Positions 47,628 through 56,886 are shown, counted from the stretch's first letter. The stretch is DNA of 61,254 bases from Massilia sp. Root335 (GCF_001425685.1 NZ_LMCY01000013.1:7502-68755); one strand, 5' to 3'. Translations and numbers: made by a program. Notes: generated by a model not told the origin, from the letters alone.

Positions 47628-47927
47628 CGAGTTGTCCTTGGGTGTTTGACCGCCCTGCCCCGATCCTGCCGCGCCAACAAAAACGCCACCTTGGAATCGA
47701 GGCGGCGTTTCGGAATACCTATCCAATTCACTGGCCGCGCGCAATCAGCGGCGCCACCAGGTGAGAACAGGATGTGGATACGAAAAATTCATGGATGGCA
47801 TGGTTGCAGGTTGACGCGCGGCTGTCAACCGCCACCGCTCGAAAGCCAAAACGCTTCCCCGACTTTTTTGCCAGATCGGGACCATGCTGGATTTTTTGTT
47901 GCAATAAAACTAACAAACTGGTGATTT
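47628..47927. other. Divergent intergenic region between trpS and the GH1-RmlD gene
   Basis: A 300-base region containing the trpS leader with its terminator-like hairpin (47677-47710) and the promoter region of the plus-strand GH1-RmlD gene, which is AT-rich just before the start (47885-47927). No open frame with a ribosome site seen. Confidence 0.55.
47677..47710 (-). terminator. Terminator-like hairpin in the trpS leader
   Basis: On the minus strand AAACGCC...CCT pairs with AGG...GGCGTTT (one mismatch, 8-base loop), followed by TTTTTGTT. It stands 50 bases upstream of the trpS start with no gene ending before it, so it is a candidate attenuator rather than an end-of-gene terminator. Confidence 0.6.
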
Positions 47928-50189
47928 ATGAATTCCACGAAGAGCACGAACAGCCACGCCCGTCCCCTCGAACTCTGGGGCGGCCTCGAATGCACCGTCA
48001 ACCGCGTCCGCGACGACTACTTCCACCAACTCGACCGTAACGGCCACGCCGGCAGGCCGGACGACATCGCCCGCTTCGCCTCCCTCGGCATCCGCGCCAT
48101 CCGCTATCCCGTGCTGTGGGAGCGCACGGCCCCGGACGGCATCGAGATTGCCGACTGGACCTGGCCGGACGAGCGCCTGAACGCCTTGCGCGCCCACGGC
48201 ATCACGCCGATCGCGGGCCTGATCCACCACGGCAGCGGCCCGCGCCACACGAGCCTCGTCGATCCGGCGTTCGCGGAACAACTGGCCGAGTATGCCGGCG
48301 CCGTCGCCGCGCGCTACCCGTGGATCGAGTACTACACGCCCGTCAACGAACCGTGCACGACGGCACGCTTCGCCGGCCTGTACGGCGTGTGGTATCCGCA
48401 CGGCCGCGACGACCGCACGTTCGTGCAGGCGCTGCTGAACCAGTGCCGCGCCGTCGTGCTGTCCATGCGCGCCATCCGCGCCGTGAATCCGGACGCGAAA
48501 CTCGTGCAGACGGACGATCTCGGCAAGACCTACAGCACGCCCGAGATGGCCAAGGTCGCCGAGTTCTACAACGAGCGCCGCTGGCTCGCGTGGGACCTGC
48601 TGTGCGGCATGGTCGGGCCGGAACATCCGCTGTGGTCCTACCTGACGAAGACGGGCATCCCGGCCGACGAGTTCCTGTGGTTCCGCGAGAATCCCTGCCC
48701 GCCCGACGTCATCGGCGTCAATTACTATGTCACGAGCGAACGCTGGCTCGATCACCGTCCCGACCGCTATCCGGCGCACCACCGCGGCACGGCCGACGGC
48801 ATCGCGTGCGCCGACATCGAAGCGTCGCGCGCGCTCGCGACGCCCACCGCGGGCATCGCCCCGCTGCTGCACGAGATCTGGGACCGGTACCGCATCCCGC
48901 TGGCCGTCACCGAAGCCCACATCGACGCCAACCGCGAAGACCAATTGCGCTGGCTGCTCGAAATCTGGGAAGCGGGCAAGGAGGTGCGCGCGAACGGCGT
49001 CGACCTGCGCGCGGTGACCGTGTGGTCGCTGCTCGGCTCGTTCGACTGGAACAGCCTCGTCACGCGCAACAACGGCTATTACGAACCGGGCCCGTTCGAC
49101 GTGCGCGCGCCCGCGCCGCGCGCGACCGCCGTGGCGCGCATGATGCGCGAGCTGTCGGCCGGCACGCCGCTGTCGCATCCGGTGCTGCGCGGCCAGGGCT
49201 GGTGGCGCCGTCCCGGCCGCTGGCTGTGCCAGCCGGTTGCCACGCCGGACGCCCTCACGTCGATCACGGCCGACGGCCACACGCTCGTCGGCAAGGACGC
49301 CGCACCGGTCCTCATCACGGGCGCAACCGGCACGCTGGGCCGCGCCTTCGCCCGCATCTGCCGCAAGCGCAATCTGGCGTACCGCCTGCTGTCGCGCCAG
49401 GACATGGACATCACGGACCCCGATTCCGTCGAACGCGCGCTGGCGCGCCATCGTCCGTGGGCGGTGATCAACACGGCCGGCTACGTGCGCGTGGACGACG
49501 CCGAGCGCGATGCCGAACGCTGCTTCCGCGAGAACGCGATCGGTCCGGCGATCCTCGCCGCCGCGTGCGCCCGCCACGGCGTGCACCTCACCACGTTCTC
49601 CAGCGACCTCGTGTTCGACGGCGCCCTCGACCGGCCCTATGTCGAAAGCGATACCGTCGCCCCGCTCAACGTCTACGGCCGCAGCAAGGCCGAGGCCGAG
49701 CTGCGCGTGCAGGACAAGCACCCGGGCGCCCTCGTCGTGCGCACGAGCGCCTTCTTCGGCCCGTGGGACAAGTACAACTTCGTCACGCTGGCGCTGGGCG
49801 CGCTGGAACGGGGCGAACCGTTCCGCGCCGCGCACGACATGGCCGTGTCGCCGACGTACGTGCCGGACCTCGTGCACGCCTGCCTCGACCTCGCGATCGA
49901 CGGCGAATCCGGCGTCTGGCACCTGGCCAACGTGGGCACGCTGACGTGGGCCGAACTGGCCGAGCGCGCGGCCGCGCAGGCCGGCGTGGACGCGAGCCGG
50001 CTGGAAGCCGTATCGACCGAATCGATCGGCTTCGCGGCGCAGCGCCCGCGCTACACCGGGCTGCACAGCGAGCGGGCGATCCTGTTGCCTTCGCTGGATC
50101 ATGCGCTGGGGCGCTATCTCGAACTGCGCAACGAGATCGACCAGGAGATGGAAGAGGTGATTCTCACGGCGGAGAGCCGGCAGGCATAG
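47928..50189 (+). CDS. GH1-type glycosidase fused to an RmlD-like reductase
   Basis: A 753-residue two-domain protein. Residues 15-410 are a family-1 glycoside hydrolase-like barrel with acid/base E141 (TPVNEPCTTARFAG) and candidate nucleophile E329 (PLAVTEAHID). Residues 458-745 are an extended SDR of the dTDP-4-dehydrorhamnose reductase type: ITGATGTLGRAFARICRK, FSSDLVFDG and YGRSKAEAE with the catalytic Tyr and Lys. No signal peptide. No rmlA/B/C or other nucleotide-sugar gene is adjacent. ATG 47928 has a weak ribosome site. The pairing suggests a cytoplasmic step in glycan or osmolyte metabolism; substrate unknown. Confidence 0.85.
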   Translation: MNSTKSTNSHARPLELWGGLECTVNRVRDDYFHQLDRNGHAGRPDDIARFASLGIRAIRYPVLWERTAPDGIEIADWTWPDERLNALRAHGITPIAGLIHHGSGPRHTSLVDPAFAEQLAEYAGAVAARYPWIEYYTPVNEPCTTARFAGLYGVWYPHGRDDRTFVQALLNQCRAVVLSMRAIRAVNPDAKLVQTDDLGKTYSTPEMAKVAEFYNERRWLAWDLLCGMVGPEHPLWSYLTKTGIPADEFLWFRENPCPPDVIGVNYYVTSERWLDHRPDRYPAHHRGTADGIACADIEASRALATPTAGIAPLLHEIWDRYRIPLAVTEAHIDANREDQLRWLLEIWEAGKEVRANGVDLRAVTVWSLLGSFDWNSLVTRNNGYYEPGPFDVRAPAPRATAVARMMRELSAGTPLSHPVLRGQGWWRRPGRWLCQPVATPDALTSITADGHTLVGKDAAPVLITGATGTLGRAFARICRKRNLAYRLLSRQDMDITDPDSVERALARHRPWAVINTAGYVRVDDAERDAERCFRENAIGPAILAAACARHGVHLTTFSSDLVFDGALDRPYVESDTVAPLNVYGRSKAEAELRVQDKHPGALVVRTSAFFGPWDKYNFVTLALGALERGEPFRAAHDMAVSPTYVPDLVHACLDLAIDGESGVWHLANVGTLTWAELAERAAAQAGVDASRLEAVSTESIGFAAQRPRYTGLHSERAILLPSLDHALGRYLELRNEIDQEMEEVILTAESRQA

Positions 50190-50238
50190 TCGTTCGCGGT
50201 CGGCGGCACGCGTGCGGCTACGCTTGTGGCGTATCACC

Positions 50239-50303
50239 GCGTGGGCACGGGGTGCCCACCCTACGATGCGAGTGATGCCGTAGGGTGGGCTCCCCGAGCC
50301 CGC
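50239..50303. repeat. REP family 2, inverted pair
   Basis: Minus-oriented copy GTGGGCACGGGGTGCCCACC (50241-50260) and plus-oriented copy GTAGGGTGGGCTCCCCGAGC (50280-50299), separated by about 15 bases. It lies between the GH1-RmlD stop and the antiporter start. Confidence 0.85.
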
Positions 50304-50344
50304 GCGTTAAAATTGGCGGGCCCCCTGTCCAATAAAGGCCTCAC

Positions 50345-52129
50345 GTGCAAGAGCAACACGCCTTCCCCTTCCTGCGCGAAATCCTGCTGTTCCTCGCCCT
50401 CGCCGGCATCCTGATCCCGCTGCTGCAACGCCTGCGCATCAACCAGGTGCTGGGCTTCCTCGCCGTCGGCGCCCTCCTCGGGCCGTTCGGCCTCGGACGC
50501 ATGGCGCAGGACGTGCACCTGCTCGGCCTGCTCACGTTTCCCAACAACGCGAACGTGGCGATGCTGGCCGAGCTGGGCGTGCTGTTCCTGATGTTCATGA
50601 TCGGCCTCGAACTGTCCGCCGCGCGCCTGTGGGCCATGCGGCGCTGGGTGTTCGGCACCGGCAGCGCGCAGGTGCTGCTGTGCGCCGCGCTGATCGGCGG
50701 CGCGGCGTATTTTCTGATCGACCGCCGGCTCGACGCGGCGCTCGTGCTGGGCCTCGTGCTGTCGCTGTCGTCCACGGCCGTCGTGATGCAGCTGCTGGCC
50801 GAGAGCCAGCGCACGGCCGGTCCCGTGGGCCAGGCCGCGTTCGCGGTGCTGATGCTGCAGGACCTCGCCGTCGTCCCGATCCTGATCCTGATTGGTGCGC
50901 TCGGCAAGGGCGGCGCCGGGGCGGACACGAACGTGGCGCTGATCGCCCTCCTCGCGATGGCCAAGGCGGCCGGCGCCATCGCGGTGATCTATCTGATCGG
51001 CGGCAAGGTCGTGCATCCGCTGTTCCGTGCGTTCGCGCGCCATCGCCAGCCGGACGTGTTCATGGCGCTGATCCTGCTGTCGACGTTCGGCATCGCCGCG
51101 CTGTCGCACCTGGCCGGCCTGTCGATGGCGCTGGGCGCGCTGATCGCCGGCGTGCTGCTGGCCGAGACGGAATTCAAGCACGAGGTCGAGCTGATGGTCG
51201 AACCGTTCAAGGGCCTGCTCATGGGGCTGTTCTTCATGACCGTCGGGATGGGCATGGACCCGCTGCAGATCGTGCATGCGCCGCTGTGGCTCGCGTGCGC
51301 GGTGCTCGGACTCGTGCTGCTCAAGGGCGCCGTCATCGCGCCGCTGCTGCGGCTCGGCGGCCTGCCGTGGGGCCGTGCGATCGAAGGCGGCCTGCTGCTG
51401 GGCCAGGGCGGCGAATTCGCGTTCATCGTCATCGGCGACGCGATCGCGGCGCGGCTGCTGGACGGCGCCCTCGGCGCGCGCGTGATACTGGCCGTCGGCC
51501 TGTCGCTGTTCATCACGCCGCTGCTGGCACGGATCGGCCACGCGATCGGCGAGCGCTCCGCCGCGCACGCGCATGCCGCACAGGCGCAGCAGGACGACAA
51601 CGAACTGGAACAAGCGCGCGGCCGCGTGATCATCGCCGGCTTCGGACGCGTCGGGCAGCAGCTGGCCAAGCTGCTGGCGGCGCAGAACATCCCGTACGTC
51701 GCGTTCGAGAACGACGCAAAGATGGTCTCGCGGCTGCACGCGGACGGGGTGCCCGTCTACTTTGGCAACGCGTCCCGGCCGGAGCTGCTGCGCCGCGTGC
51801 ACGCCGACGAAGCGCCCGCGATCGTGCTGACGATGGACCATCCCGCATCGGCGCTGCAGGCCGTGCGCGGCATCCGGCGCGAATTCCCGCACGTGCAGCT
51901 GTACGCGCGCTCGCGCGACGAAAAGCATGCGCGCGCCCTCAAGCGGGCCGGCGCCAACGTCGTCGTGCCCGAGACGCTGGAGGCGAGCCTGCAGTTGTCG
52001 GCCTTCGTGCTCGAAGGGATGGGACTGGACGAGCGCGTCGTCGACGACATCGTCGACCGCGAGCGCGACCAGTTCGCCGCGGCCCTCGACGACGCCCGCT
52101 CGCGGGAGCGGGACGAGCGCGACGTATAA
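50345..52129 (+). CDS. Kef-type monovalent cation:proton antiporter (CPA2) with RCK domain
   Basis: A 594-residue protein: about 12 membrane helices (1-395) with the Kef family motifs GVLFLMFMIGLELS, LSLSSTAVVMQLLAE, LQDLAVVPILIL and GLLLGQGGEFAFIV, then a cytoplasmic RCK_N domain (RVIIAGFGRVGQQLAKLLAA). KefB/KefC exchange K+ for H+ and are gated by glutathione adducts; no ancillary KefF/KefG is adjacent. The start is GTG 50345. The next gene follows after 35 bases. Confidence 0.92.
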   Translation: MQEQHAFPFLREILLFLALAGILIPLLQRLRINQVLGFLAVGALLGPFGLGRMAQDVHLLGLLTFPNNANVAMLAELGVLFLMFMIGLELSAARLWAMRRWVFGTGSAQVLLCAALIGGAAYFLIDRRLDAALVLGLVLSLSSTAVVMQLLAESQRTAGPVGQAAFAVLMLQDLAVVPILILIGALGKGGAGADTNVALIALLAMAKAAGAIAVIYLIGGKVVHPLFRAFARHRQPDVFMALILLSTFGIAALSHLAGLSMALGALIAGVLLAETEFKHEVELMVEPFKGLLMGLFFMTVGMGMDPLQIVHAPLWLACAVLGLVLLKGAVIAPLLRLGGLPWGRAIEGGLLLGQGGEFAFIVIGDAIAARLLDGALGARVILAVGLSLFITPLLARIGHAIGERSAAHAHAAQAQQDDNELEQARGRVIIAGFGRVGQQLAKLLAAQNIPYVAFENDAKMVSRLHADGVPVYFGNASRPELLRRVHADEAPAIVLTMDHPASALQAVRGIRREFPHVQLYARSRDEKHARALKRAGANVVVPETLEASLQLSAFVLEGMGLDERVVDDIVDRERDQFAAALDDARSRERDERDV

Positions 52130-52164
52130 TCCGCGCCGAGAACAACTCATCCATCGGAGACAGA

Positions 52165-53433
52165 ATGGCATCCATTCCGAACGGACCGCACAACGGTCCG
52201 GACCATCGACTGCAGGGCGCGCTGGGCCACATCCGCGTGCTCGACCTGTCGCGCGTGCTGGCGGGCCCTTGGTGCTCGCAGAACCTGGCCGACCTCGGCG
52301 CCGACGTCATCAAGATCGAGCGCCCCGGCGCCGGCGACGACACGCGCGCGTGGGGCCCGCCGTACGCCCCGGACGCATCCGGCCAGCCGACCACGGAAGC
52401 GGCGTACTACCTGTCCGCGAACCGCGGCAAGCGCTCGCTCACGGTCGACATCGCGGCGGAGCAAGGCCAGGCGCTGCTGCGCGACCTGGTGCGCCACTGC
52501 GACGTCGTGCTGGAAAACTTCAAGGTCGGCCACCTCAAGCGCTATGGCCTCGACTACGCGACGCTGAAGGCCATCAAGCCGGACCTCGTCTACTGCTCCA
52601 TCACGGGCTTCGGCCAGGACGGGCCGTACGCGCACCGCGCCGGCTACGATTTCCTCATCCAGGGCATGGGCGGGCTGATGTCGGTCACGGGCGAGCGCGA
52701 CGACCTGCCGGGCGGCGGCCCGCAAAAAGTCGGCGTGGCGCTGACCGACCTGATGACCGGCATGTACGCGACCGTCGCCGTGCTCGCGGCCCTCACGCAC
52801 CGCGACCGCACGGGCGAGGGCCAGCACATCGACATGGCGCTGCTCGACACGCAGGTCGCGATGCTCGCGAACGTCGGCAGCAACTACCTGAACAGCGGCA
52901 AGCGGCCCAGGCGCTGGGGCAATGCGCACGCCAACATCGTGCCGTACCAGACGTTCGCGTGCAGCGACGGCCACATCATCGTCGCCGCGGGCAACGACGG
53001 CCAGTACCAGAAATTCGTCGAAGCGGGCGGCCGGCCGGCGCTGGCGCGCGACCCGCGCTTCGCCACCAATCCGCTGCGCGTGCAGAACCGCGACCTGCTC
53101 GTGCCGCTGCTGGCCGACATGGTGCGCCAGCAGCCGCGCGACGCGTGGATCGCGATGCTGGAAGCCGTCGGCGTGCCGTGCGGTCCGATCAACGACCTGG
53201 ACGAGGTGTTCGCCAACGAGCAGGTGCGCGCGCGCGGCATGGAGATCGCGCTGCCGCATCCGACCGCCGGCAACGTGAAACTGGTGCGCAGCCCGATGCG
53301 AATGTCGGCCACGCCGGCGACGAGCAGCCTGGCGCCGCCGCTGCTGGGCGAGCACACGGCCGAGGTCCTGCGCGACGTGCTGGGCAAGAACGACGAGGAG
53401 ATCGCGGCGCTGCGCGCGGGCGGCATTGTGTGA
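52165..53433 (+). CDS. CaiB/BaiF-family CoA transferase
   Basis: A 422-residue class III CoA transferase: VLDLSRVLAGPWCSQNLADLGADVIKIERP, the catalytic Asp in YCSITGFGQDGPYAHRAGYDF, and LIQGMGGLMSVTG. These enzymes move CoA between carboxylic acids. Substrate cannot be read from sequence, though succinyl- or acetyl-CoA:dicarboxylate forms are common in this branch. ATG 52165 follows CGGAGACAG. Probably co-transcribed with the antiporter gene, 35 bases upstream. Confidence 0.93.
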   Translation: MASIPNGPHNGPDHRLQGALGHIRVLDLSRVLAGPWCSQNLADLGADVIKIERPGAGDDTRAWGPPYAPDASGQPTTEAAYYLSANRGKRSLTVDIAAEQGQALLRDLVRHCDVVLENFKVGHLKRYGLDYATLKAIKPDLVYCSITGFGQDGPYAHRAGYDFLIQGMGGLMSVTGERDDLPGGGPQKVGVALTDLMTGMYATVAVLAALTHRDRTGEGQHIDMALLDTQVAMLANVGSNYLNSGKRPRRWGNAHANIVPYQTFACSDGHIIVAAGNDGQYQKFVEAGGRPALARDPRFATNPLRVQNRDLLVPLLADMVRQQPRDAWIAMLEAVGVPCGPINDLDEVFANEQVRARGMEIALPHPTAGNVKLVRSPMRMSATPATSSLAPPLLGEHTAEVLRDVLGKNDEEIAALRAGGIV

Positions 53434-53476
53434 ACCCCATCGCATCGATGAGTTGACAATTTGCGGACAGACACGG

Positions 53477-54547
53477 ATGATGGCCGCCATGAAATCCGCA
53501 CCCATCTCTTTCGTTCTCGTACTCGCCTGCGCACCGGCCATTGCGCAGGAAGCGCCGGCGTGGATCGGCAAGCCGGACTGCCGCCTGGCCGCCGTGAAGC
53601 CGCCGCCCGCGCAGGCGGCTACCTGGAACGGCGGCTGCAAGAACGGTTACGCTGAAGGCAAGGGCGCGCTGGACTGGACGGATGCGGCCGGCAATCACTA
53701 CAAGCTGGAAGCGGAATTCGCTGCGGGCCGGACGCGCGGCGAAGGCACACTGCACTACCCGCACGGCTCGATCTACACGGGCACGCTCAAGGACGGCCGG
53801 CCGGACGGGCACGGCTATTTCCGCGAGCCGAACGGCGACCAGTACGAGGGCGACATCCGGGAGGGCAAGCTCATGGGGCCCGGCGAAGCCCTGTACGCGA
53901 ACGGCGACGATTACAAGGGCGAGTTCAAGAACAACCAGCCTGACGGCACCGGCACGATCACCTGGGCGCTCGGCGGCCGCTACGAAGGCGGCTGGAAGAA
54001 TGGCGAACCGAGCGGTCCGGGCAAGATCGTCTACGCGGGCGGCGCCGGGCGCGAAGTGGCGGTGCAGGATGGGCGAGATCCGGGCCGGCCGCGCGCCGTC
54101 GCGCCCGACGGGACCTACACGGTCAAACAGAAATTCGCCACGATCGGCACGACGTTCCGGCGCGACGCGGCACGCGGCATTCCGGTGCCGCCCGAGCGGG
54201 GCTTCAAGGAATTGACCGCGGCGGAGCAGGCCACCATCGCCAACTGGTATCCCGCGCTCGCACCTGGGGACGAGCCGCCGTATCCGGCCAAGGGGCCCGC
54301 CGAGTTCCTCAGGGCGATCGTGAGCATCGTCAACAAGACGCTCGCGGAAGGCGACGTCACCGTGTACGTGCTGGTGGGTACCGACGGCAAGGCCCGCAGC
54401 GTCAGGGCGATCGGCCTGAACGATCCCGAGGTGCGCAAGACCGTCGCGACCGTGGCCAGCCTGATGCAATACAAACCAGCCGTCTGCGCCGGGCAACCGT
54501 GCGAGATGGTCTATCCTTATCGTCTCCGGCTGGGGCTGGAACCCTGA
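53477..54547 (+). CDS. Exported MORN-repeat protein with TonB-like C-terminus
   Basis: A 356-residue protein with a signal peptide (MKSAPISFVLVLACAPAIAQ; the Met at 53489 would be the first of that peptide). Four to five MORN repeats follow (GEGTLHYPHGSIYTG, GHGYFREPNGDQYEGD, GPGEALYANGDDYKGEF, GTGTITWALGGRYEGGW, GPGKIVYAGG). The last 60 residues (VYVLVGTDGKARSVRAIGL...ASLMQYKPAVC) look like a TonB C-terminal fold. MORN proteins bind membranes or other proteins; in bacteria their role is unclear. Start uncertain between 53477, 53480 and 53489. Confidence 0.82.
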   Translation: MMAAMKSAPISFVLVLACAPAIAQEAPAWIGKPDCRLAAVKPPPAQAATWNGGCKNGYAEGKGALDWTDAAGNHYKLEAEFAAGRTRGEGTLHYPHGSIYTGTLKDGRPDGHGYFREPNGDQYEGDIREGKLMGPGEALYANGDDYKGEFKNNQPDGTGTITWALGGRYEGGWKNGEPSGPGKIVYAGGAGREVAVQDGRDPGRPRAVAPDGTYTVKQKFATIGTTFRRDAARGIPVPPERGFKELTAAEQATIANWYPALAPGDEPPYPAKGPAEFLRAIVSIVNKTLAEGDVTVYVLVGTDGKARSVRAIGLNDPEVRKTVATVASLMQYKPAVCAGQPCEMVYPYRLRLGLEP

Positions 54548-54549
54548 AC

Positions 54550-54567
54550 GCCACGGCGCGCCGTGGC
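54550..54567. terminator. Perfect palindromic hairpin between convergent genes
   Basis: GCCACGGCGCGCCGTGGC, an 18-bp palindrome lying 3 bases after the MORN gene stop and 10 bases from the stop of the convergent coiled-coil gene. No T-run, so a hairpin-type transcript end or a Rho-dependent site rather than a classic terminator. Confidence 0.5.
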
Positions 54568-54577
54568 GCCCGGACGA

Positions 54578-54904
54578 TCAGTGCAGCTTGTGCTTCAGGT
54601 CGGACAGCTCGGCGTGCACGCGGGTCACGGCCGCTTCCAGGTGGGCCGGCATGGTCGGCAGCGAGCGGCTGATGCGCTTGGCTTCGTCGCCCATGTCTTC
54701 CAGGTTGTCCACGCATTGCTGGATGCGCTGCTGGTCGTTCGACTGCATGACGCTCTGCGCCTGCTTGGCTTCGCGCGACAGCTTGTCGATCACGTTGCGG
54801 ATCTCGTCCGGTGCGTCGCCGGCCTGTTTGCAGGCCTGTTCGGCCTCCTGGATGGTTTGCTGAATATGAGTGAATCGCTGCTGGATTTCGTTTGCTTGCA
54901 ACAT
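54578..54904 (-). CDS. Small coiled-coil protein
   Basis: A 108-residue, almost entirely helical soluble protein (MLQANEIQQRFTHIQQTIQE ... AVTRVHAELSDLKHKLH) with two cysteines (C24, C63). Heptad-like hydrophobic spacing predicts a coiled coil or helical bundle. No family recognised. ATG 54904 follows AAGGAGC; an upstream in-frame Met at 54937 has no good site. Confidence 0.75.
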   Translation of the reverse strand: MLQANEIQQRFTHIQQTIQEAEQACKQAGDAPDEIRNVIDKLSREAKQAQSVMQSNDQQRIQQCVDNLEDMGDEAKRISRSLPTMPAHLEAAVTRVHAELSDLKHKLH

Positions 54905-55040
54905 GACGTGCTCCTTGCATTGATGGCTCGTGTCCACATCCGCCGGGGATGCGGGGCTGGAGCGTCATGGTAGTCCTGTTGGGAATCGAGGGGCGCACGA
55001 ACCGTATTGACGAGCTCAGCGCCCCTCCCCGGAATTACCG

Positions 55041-55176
55041 GATTTGATGACGCAAACGTCTCGTGGGCACGGGGTGCCCACCCTACGGCTTCGATTTGGT
55101 GATACAAACGTCCGGTGGGCACGGGGTGCCCACCCTACGGCCTCGGTTGCACGTAGGGTGGGCTCCCCGAGCCCGC
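55041..55176. repeat. REP family 2, tandem pair of 52 bp plus an inverted copy
   Basis: Two tandem copies of a 52-bp unit (from 55041 and 55093) each contain the minus-oriented GTGGGCACGGGGTGCCCACC; a third, plus-oriented copy GTAGGGTGGGCTCCCCGAGC follows at 55153-55172. The tandem copies differ at a few positions, so the duplication is not brand new. It lies between the coiled-coil gene start and the end of the J-domain operon. Confidence 0.85.
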
Positions 55177-55192
55177 CATTGCGACGCATGCG

Positions 55193-56107
55193 TTACGGAT
55201 ACTCGGCGTCGATCTCGGACCCGGCGTAGTTTTCGAGCTCCACGAACAGCTGCTTCATGGGCACCTTGCCCGCGATATTCTGCAGCAGGATGCTGTTGCG
55301 ATAGCTCGCGATGCGGTCCGCGATGATGGCCTGGTGCGGCGCCGGGACGTGTTCCAGCAGCGCGGCCCAGCCGGCCTCGAAGTCCGGCTTGCTCTTGCGG
55401 ACGGTCTGCACGAAGCGTTCGAATTCCTTCTGCCCCGTGCGCGCGACGATGCGCCCGCCGCCTTCGACGCCGAAGACGATCGCCAGCGCGATCACGCCTT
55501 CCGCGTTCAGGTCCGGGTCCTTGACGGGACCTTCCCAGTGATGCCGGCGCAGCCACTGGGCCGCGCGCACGACGGCCTGCACGTCCTTGCGCTGCTTGAG
55601 TTGCCCCAGGTAGCGCTCGTAGCCGGTCCACGTCTCGCCCGGGTCGGCCGTGCAGATGTCGACGAACAGTTCCTTGAGGCGCCGCTGCGAATACACCGGG
55701 TCGGCGTCGAACTCGCCGATCAGCGTGTCTTCCGGCAGCGCCGCGAGTTCGCGGATCAGGCGGAAGCCTTGCTGGAACACGTATTCCGCGCCCTCGCCCA
55801 GCAGCACGTCGAGCGCGTCCAGGTCGCCCTGCTCGTCGTCGCGCTGTTCCATCTCTTCCTTGACGAGATGTTCCAGGCCCAGCGACACGCCGCCGATCGT
55901 CAGCAGCTGCGCGCGCTGGATGCCCTCGGCCGTGCGGTCGTTGGTGAACTTCTCGGCCACCATCGCGGTGATGCCCGAGAGCTCGTCGGCCAGGCCGGCC
56001 GCCTCGTCGGCGTCCGCGTGCGCGGCGATCAGCCGGATCGCGCGGATCAGCCGGGGCGGTTTTTCGATGACGATTGCCGGCAGCATCGCGCTTGCAAGCC
56101 CCGTCAC
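55193..56107 (-). CDS. J-domain operon, fourth gene: unknown
   Basis: A 304-residue, mostly helical protein starting VTGLASAMLPAIVIEKPPR; no signal peptide or obvious catalytic motif. Its GTG start (56107) overlaps the stop of the preceding gene (GTGA), so it is translationally coupled. A run of acidic residues (KEEMEQRDDEQGDLDALDVL) lies in the middle. It ends the operon, just before the triple REP copy. Function not recognised. Confidence 0.75.
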   Translation of the reverse strand: MTGLASAMLPAIVIEKPPRLIRAIRLIAAHADADEAAGLADELSGITAMVAEKFTNDRTAEGIQRAQLLTIGGVSLGLEHLVKEEMEQRDDEQGDLDALDVLLGEGAEYVFQQGFRLIRELAALPEDTLIGEFDADPVYSQRRLKELFVDICTADPGETWTGYERYLGQLKQRKDVQAVVRAAQWLRRHHWEGPVKDPDLNAEGVIALAIVFGVEGGGRIVARTGQKEFERFVQTVRKSKPDFEAGWAALLEHVPAPHQAIIADRIASYRNSILLQNIAGKVPMKQLFVELENYAGSEIDAEYP

Positions 56108-56886
56108 GAGAAGATGTCCGTGCCGATGCTGCGGCGGCCGCTGCGGCGCGGCATGCCGCGCACGGACGGCACCTGCTTGCGCAGGCGGTACAGCAGTTCG
56201 CGCGTGCCGCGCTGCTGGAATTCCGTCTCTTCGTCCGGATCGTCCGGCAGCTCGACGTCCGCGAGGTCGGCCGTGTTGCGGTATTCCGGGAACAGCTCCA
56301 GCAGCGAGCGCTGCCAGCCGTCCTCGCTGGCCTTGGCCAGGTCGACGGCGAGCGGCACGACGTCGCTGTCGGACGTCGTGTGCACGTTGATGTGCGGGCC
56401 GCGGTTGTTGATCTCGCCCGCCACTTCGAGGATCTCGCGCGGCGCCAGCGACCACACGATGGCGAACGCGGTCGCGCCGTAGTCGGTAGCGGACGCTTCC
56501 GTCAGCAGCTCCTGGCGGCGGTTTTCGTCATCCGTCGCGTAGACCACGCCGTGGATGTGGTTGAACAGGTTCTCGGCGATGCGCTCGGGATCGTCCTCGA
56601 TCATGTCGTCCGGCCAGGTGGCGGCCAGGTAGGCGAGGCTCTCGGCCCACGCCTTGGGCGGCACGAGCAGGGTCGCGAGGGACGTCTTGGCCCCGTCGAA
56701 ACCGGCCAGGTGCAGCGCCGTCACCTGCGGCGGCAACGTCGACAGCACTTCGGCCACCGCGTAATCGCCATGCTCGTCGGCGGCCTGCGACAGCGCCTCC
56801 TCGGCGTGCTGCAGCGAACCGGCCAGCACGAGCTCGCCGACCTGCTTGCTCAGCGCGGGCAGATTGGATTTGTTGTCGTCGCTCAT
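56104..56886 (-). CDS. J-domain operon, third gene: unknown
   Basis: A 260-residue acidic helical protein starting MSDDNKSNLPALSKQVGELV, with a basic tail (MPRRSGRRSIGTDIFS). Start overlaps the previous stop (ATGA) and the stop overlaps the next start (GTGA). No domain recognised. Tight coupling on both sides suggests that its product acts together with the neighbours in a fixed ratio. Confidence 0.75.
   Translation of the reverse strand: MSDDNKSNLPALSKQVGELVLAGSLQHAEEALSQAADEHGDYAVAEVLSTLPPQVTALHLAGFDGAKTSLATLLVPPKAWAESLAYLAATWPDDMIEDDPERIAENLFNHIHGVVYATDDENRRQELLTEASATDYGATAFAIVWSLAPREILEVAGEINNRGPHINVHTTSDSDVVPLAVDLAKASEDGWQRSLLELFPEYRNTADLADVELPDDPDEETEFQQRGTRELLYRLRKQVPSVRGMPRRSGRRSIGTDIFS

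Noticed and set aside
55041..55176. Three closely spaced palindromic repeats as a possible small CRISPR or attachment site
   Set aside because: Copies differ in orientation, and the same palindrome occurs at three other intergenic sites, which fits REP elements; there is no integrase or cas gene.
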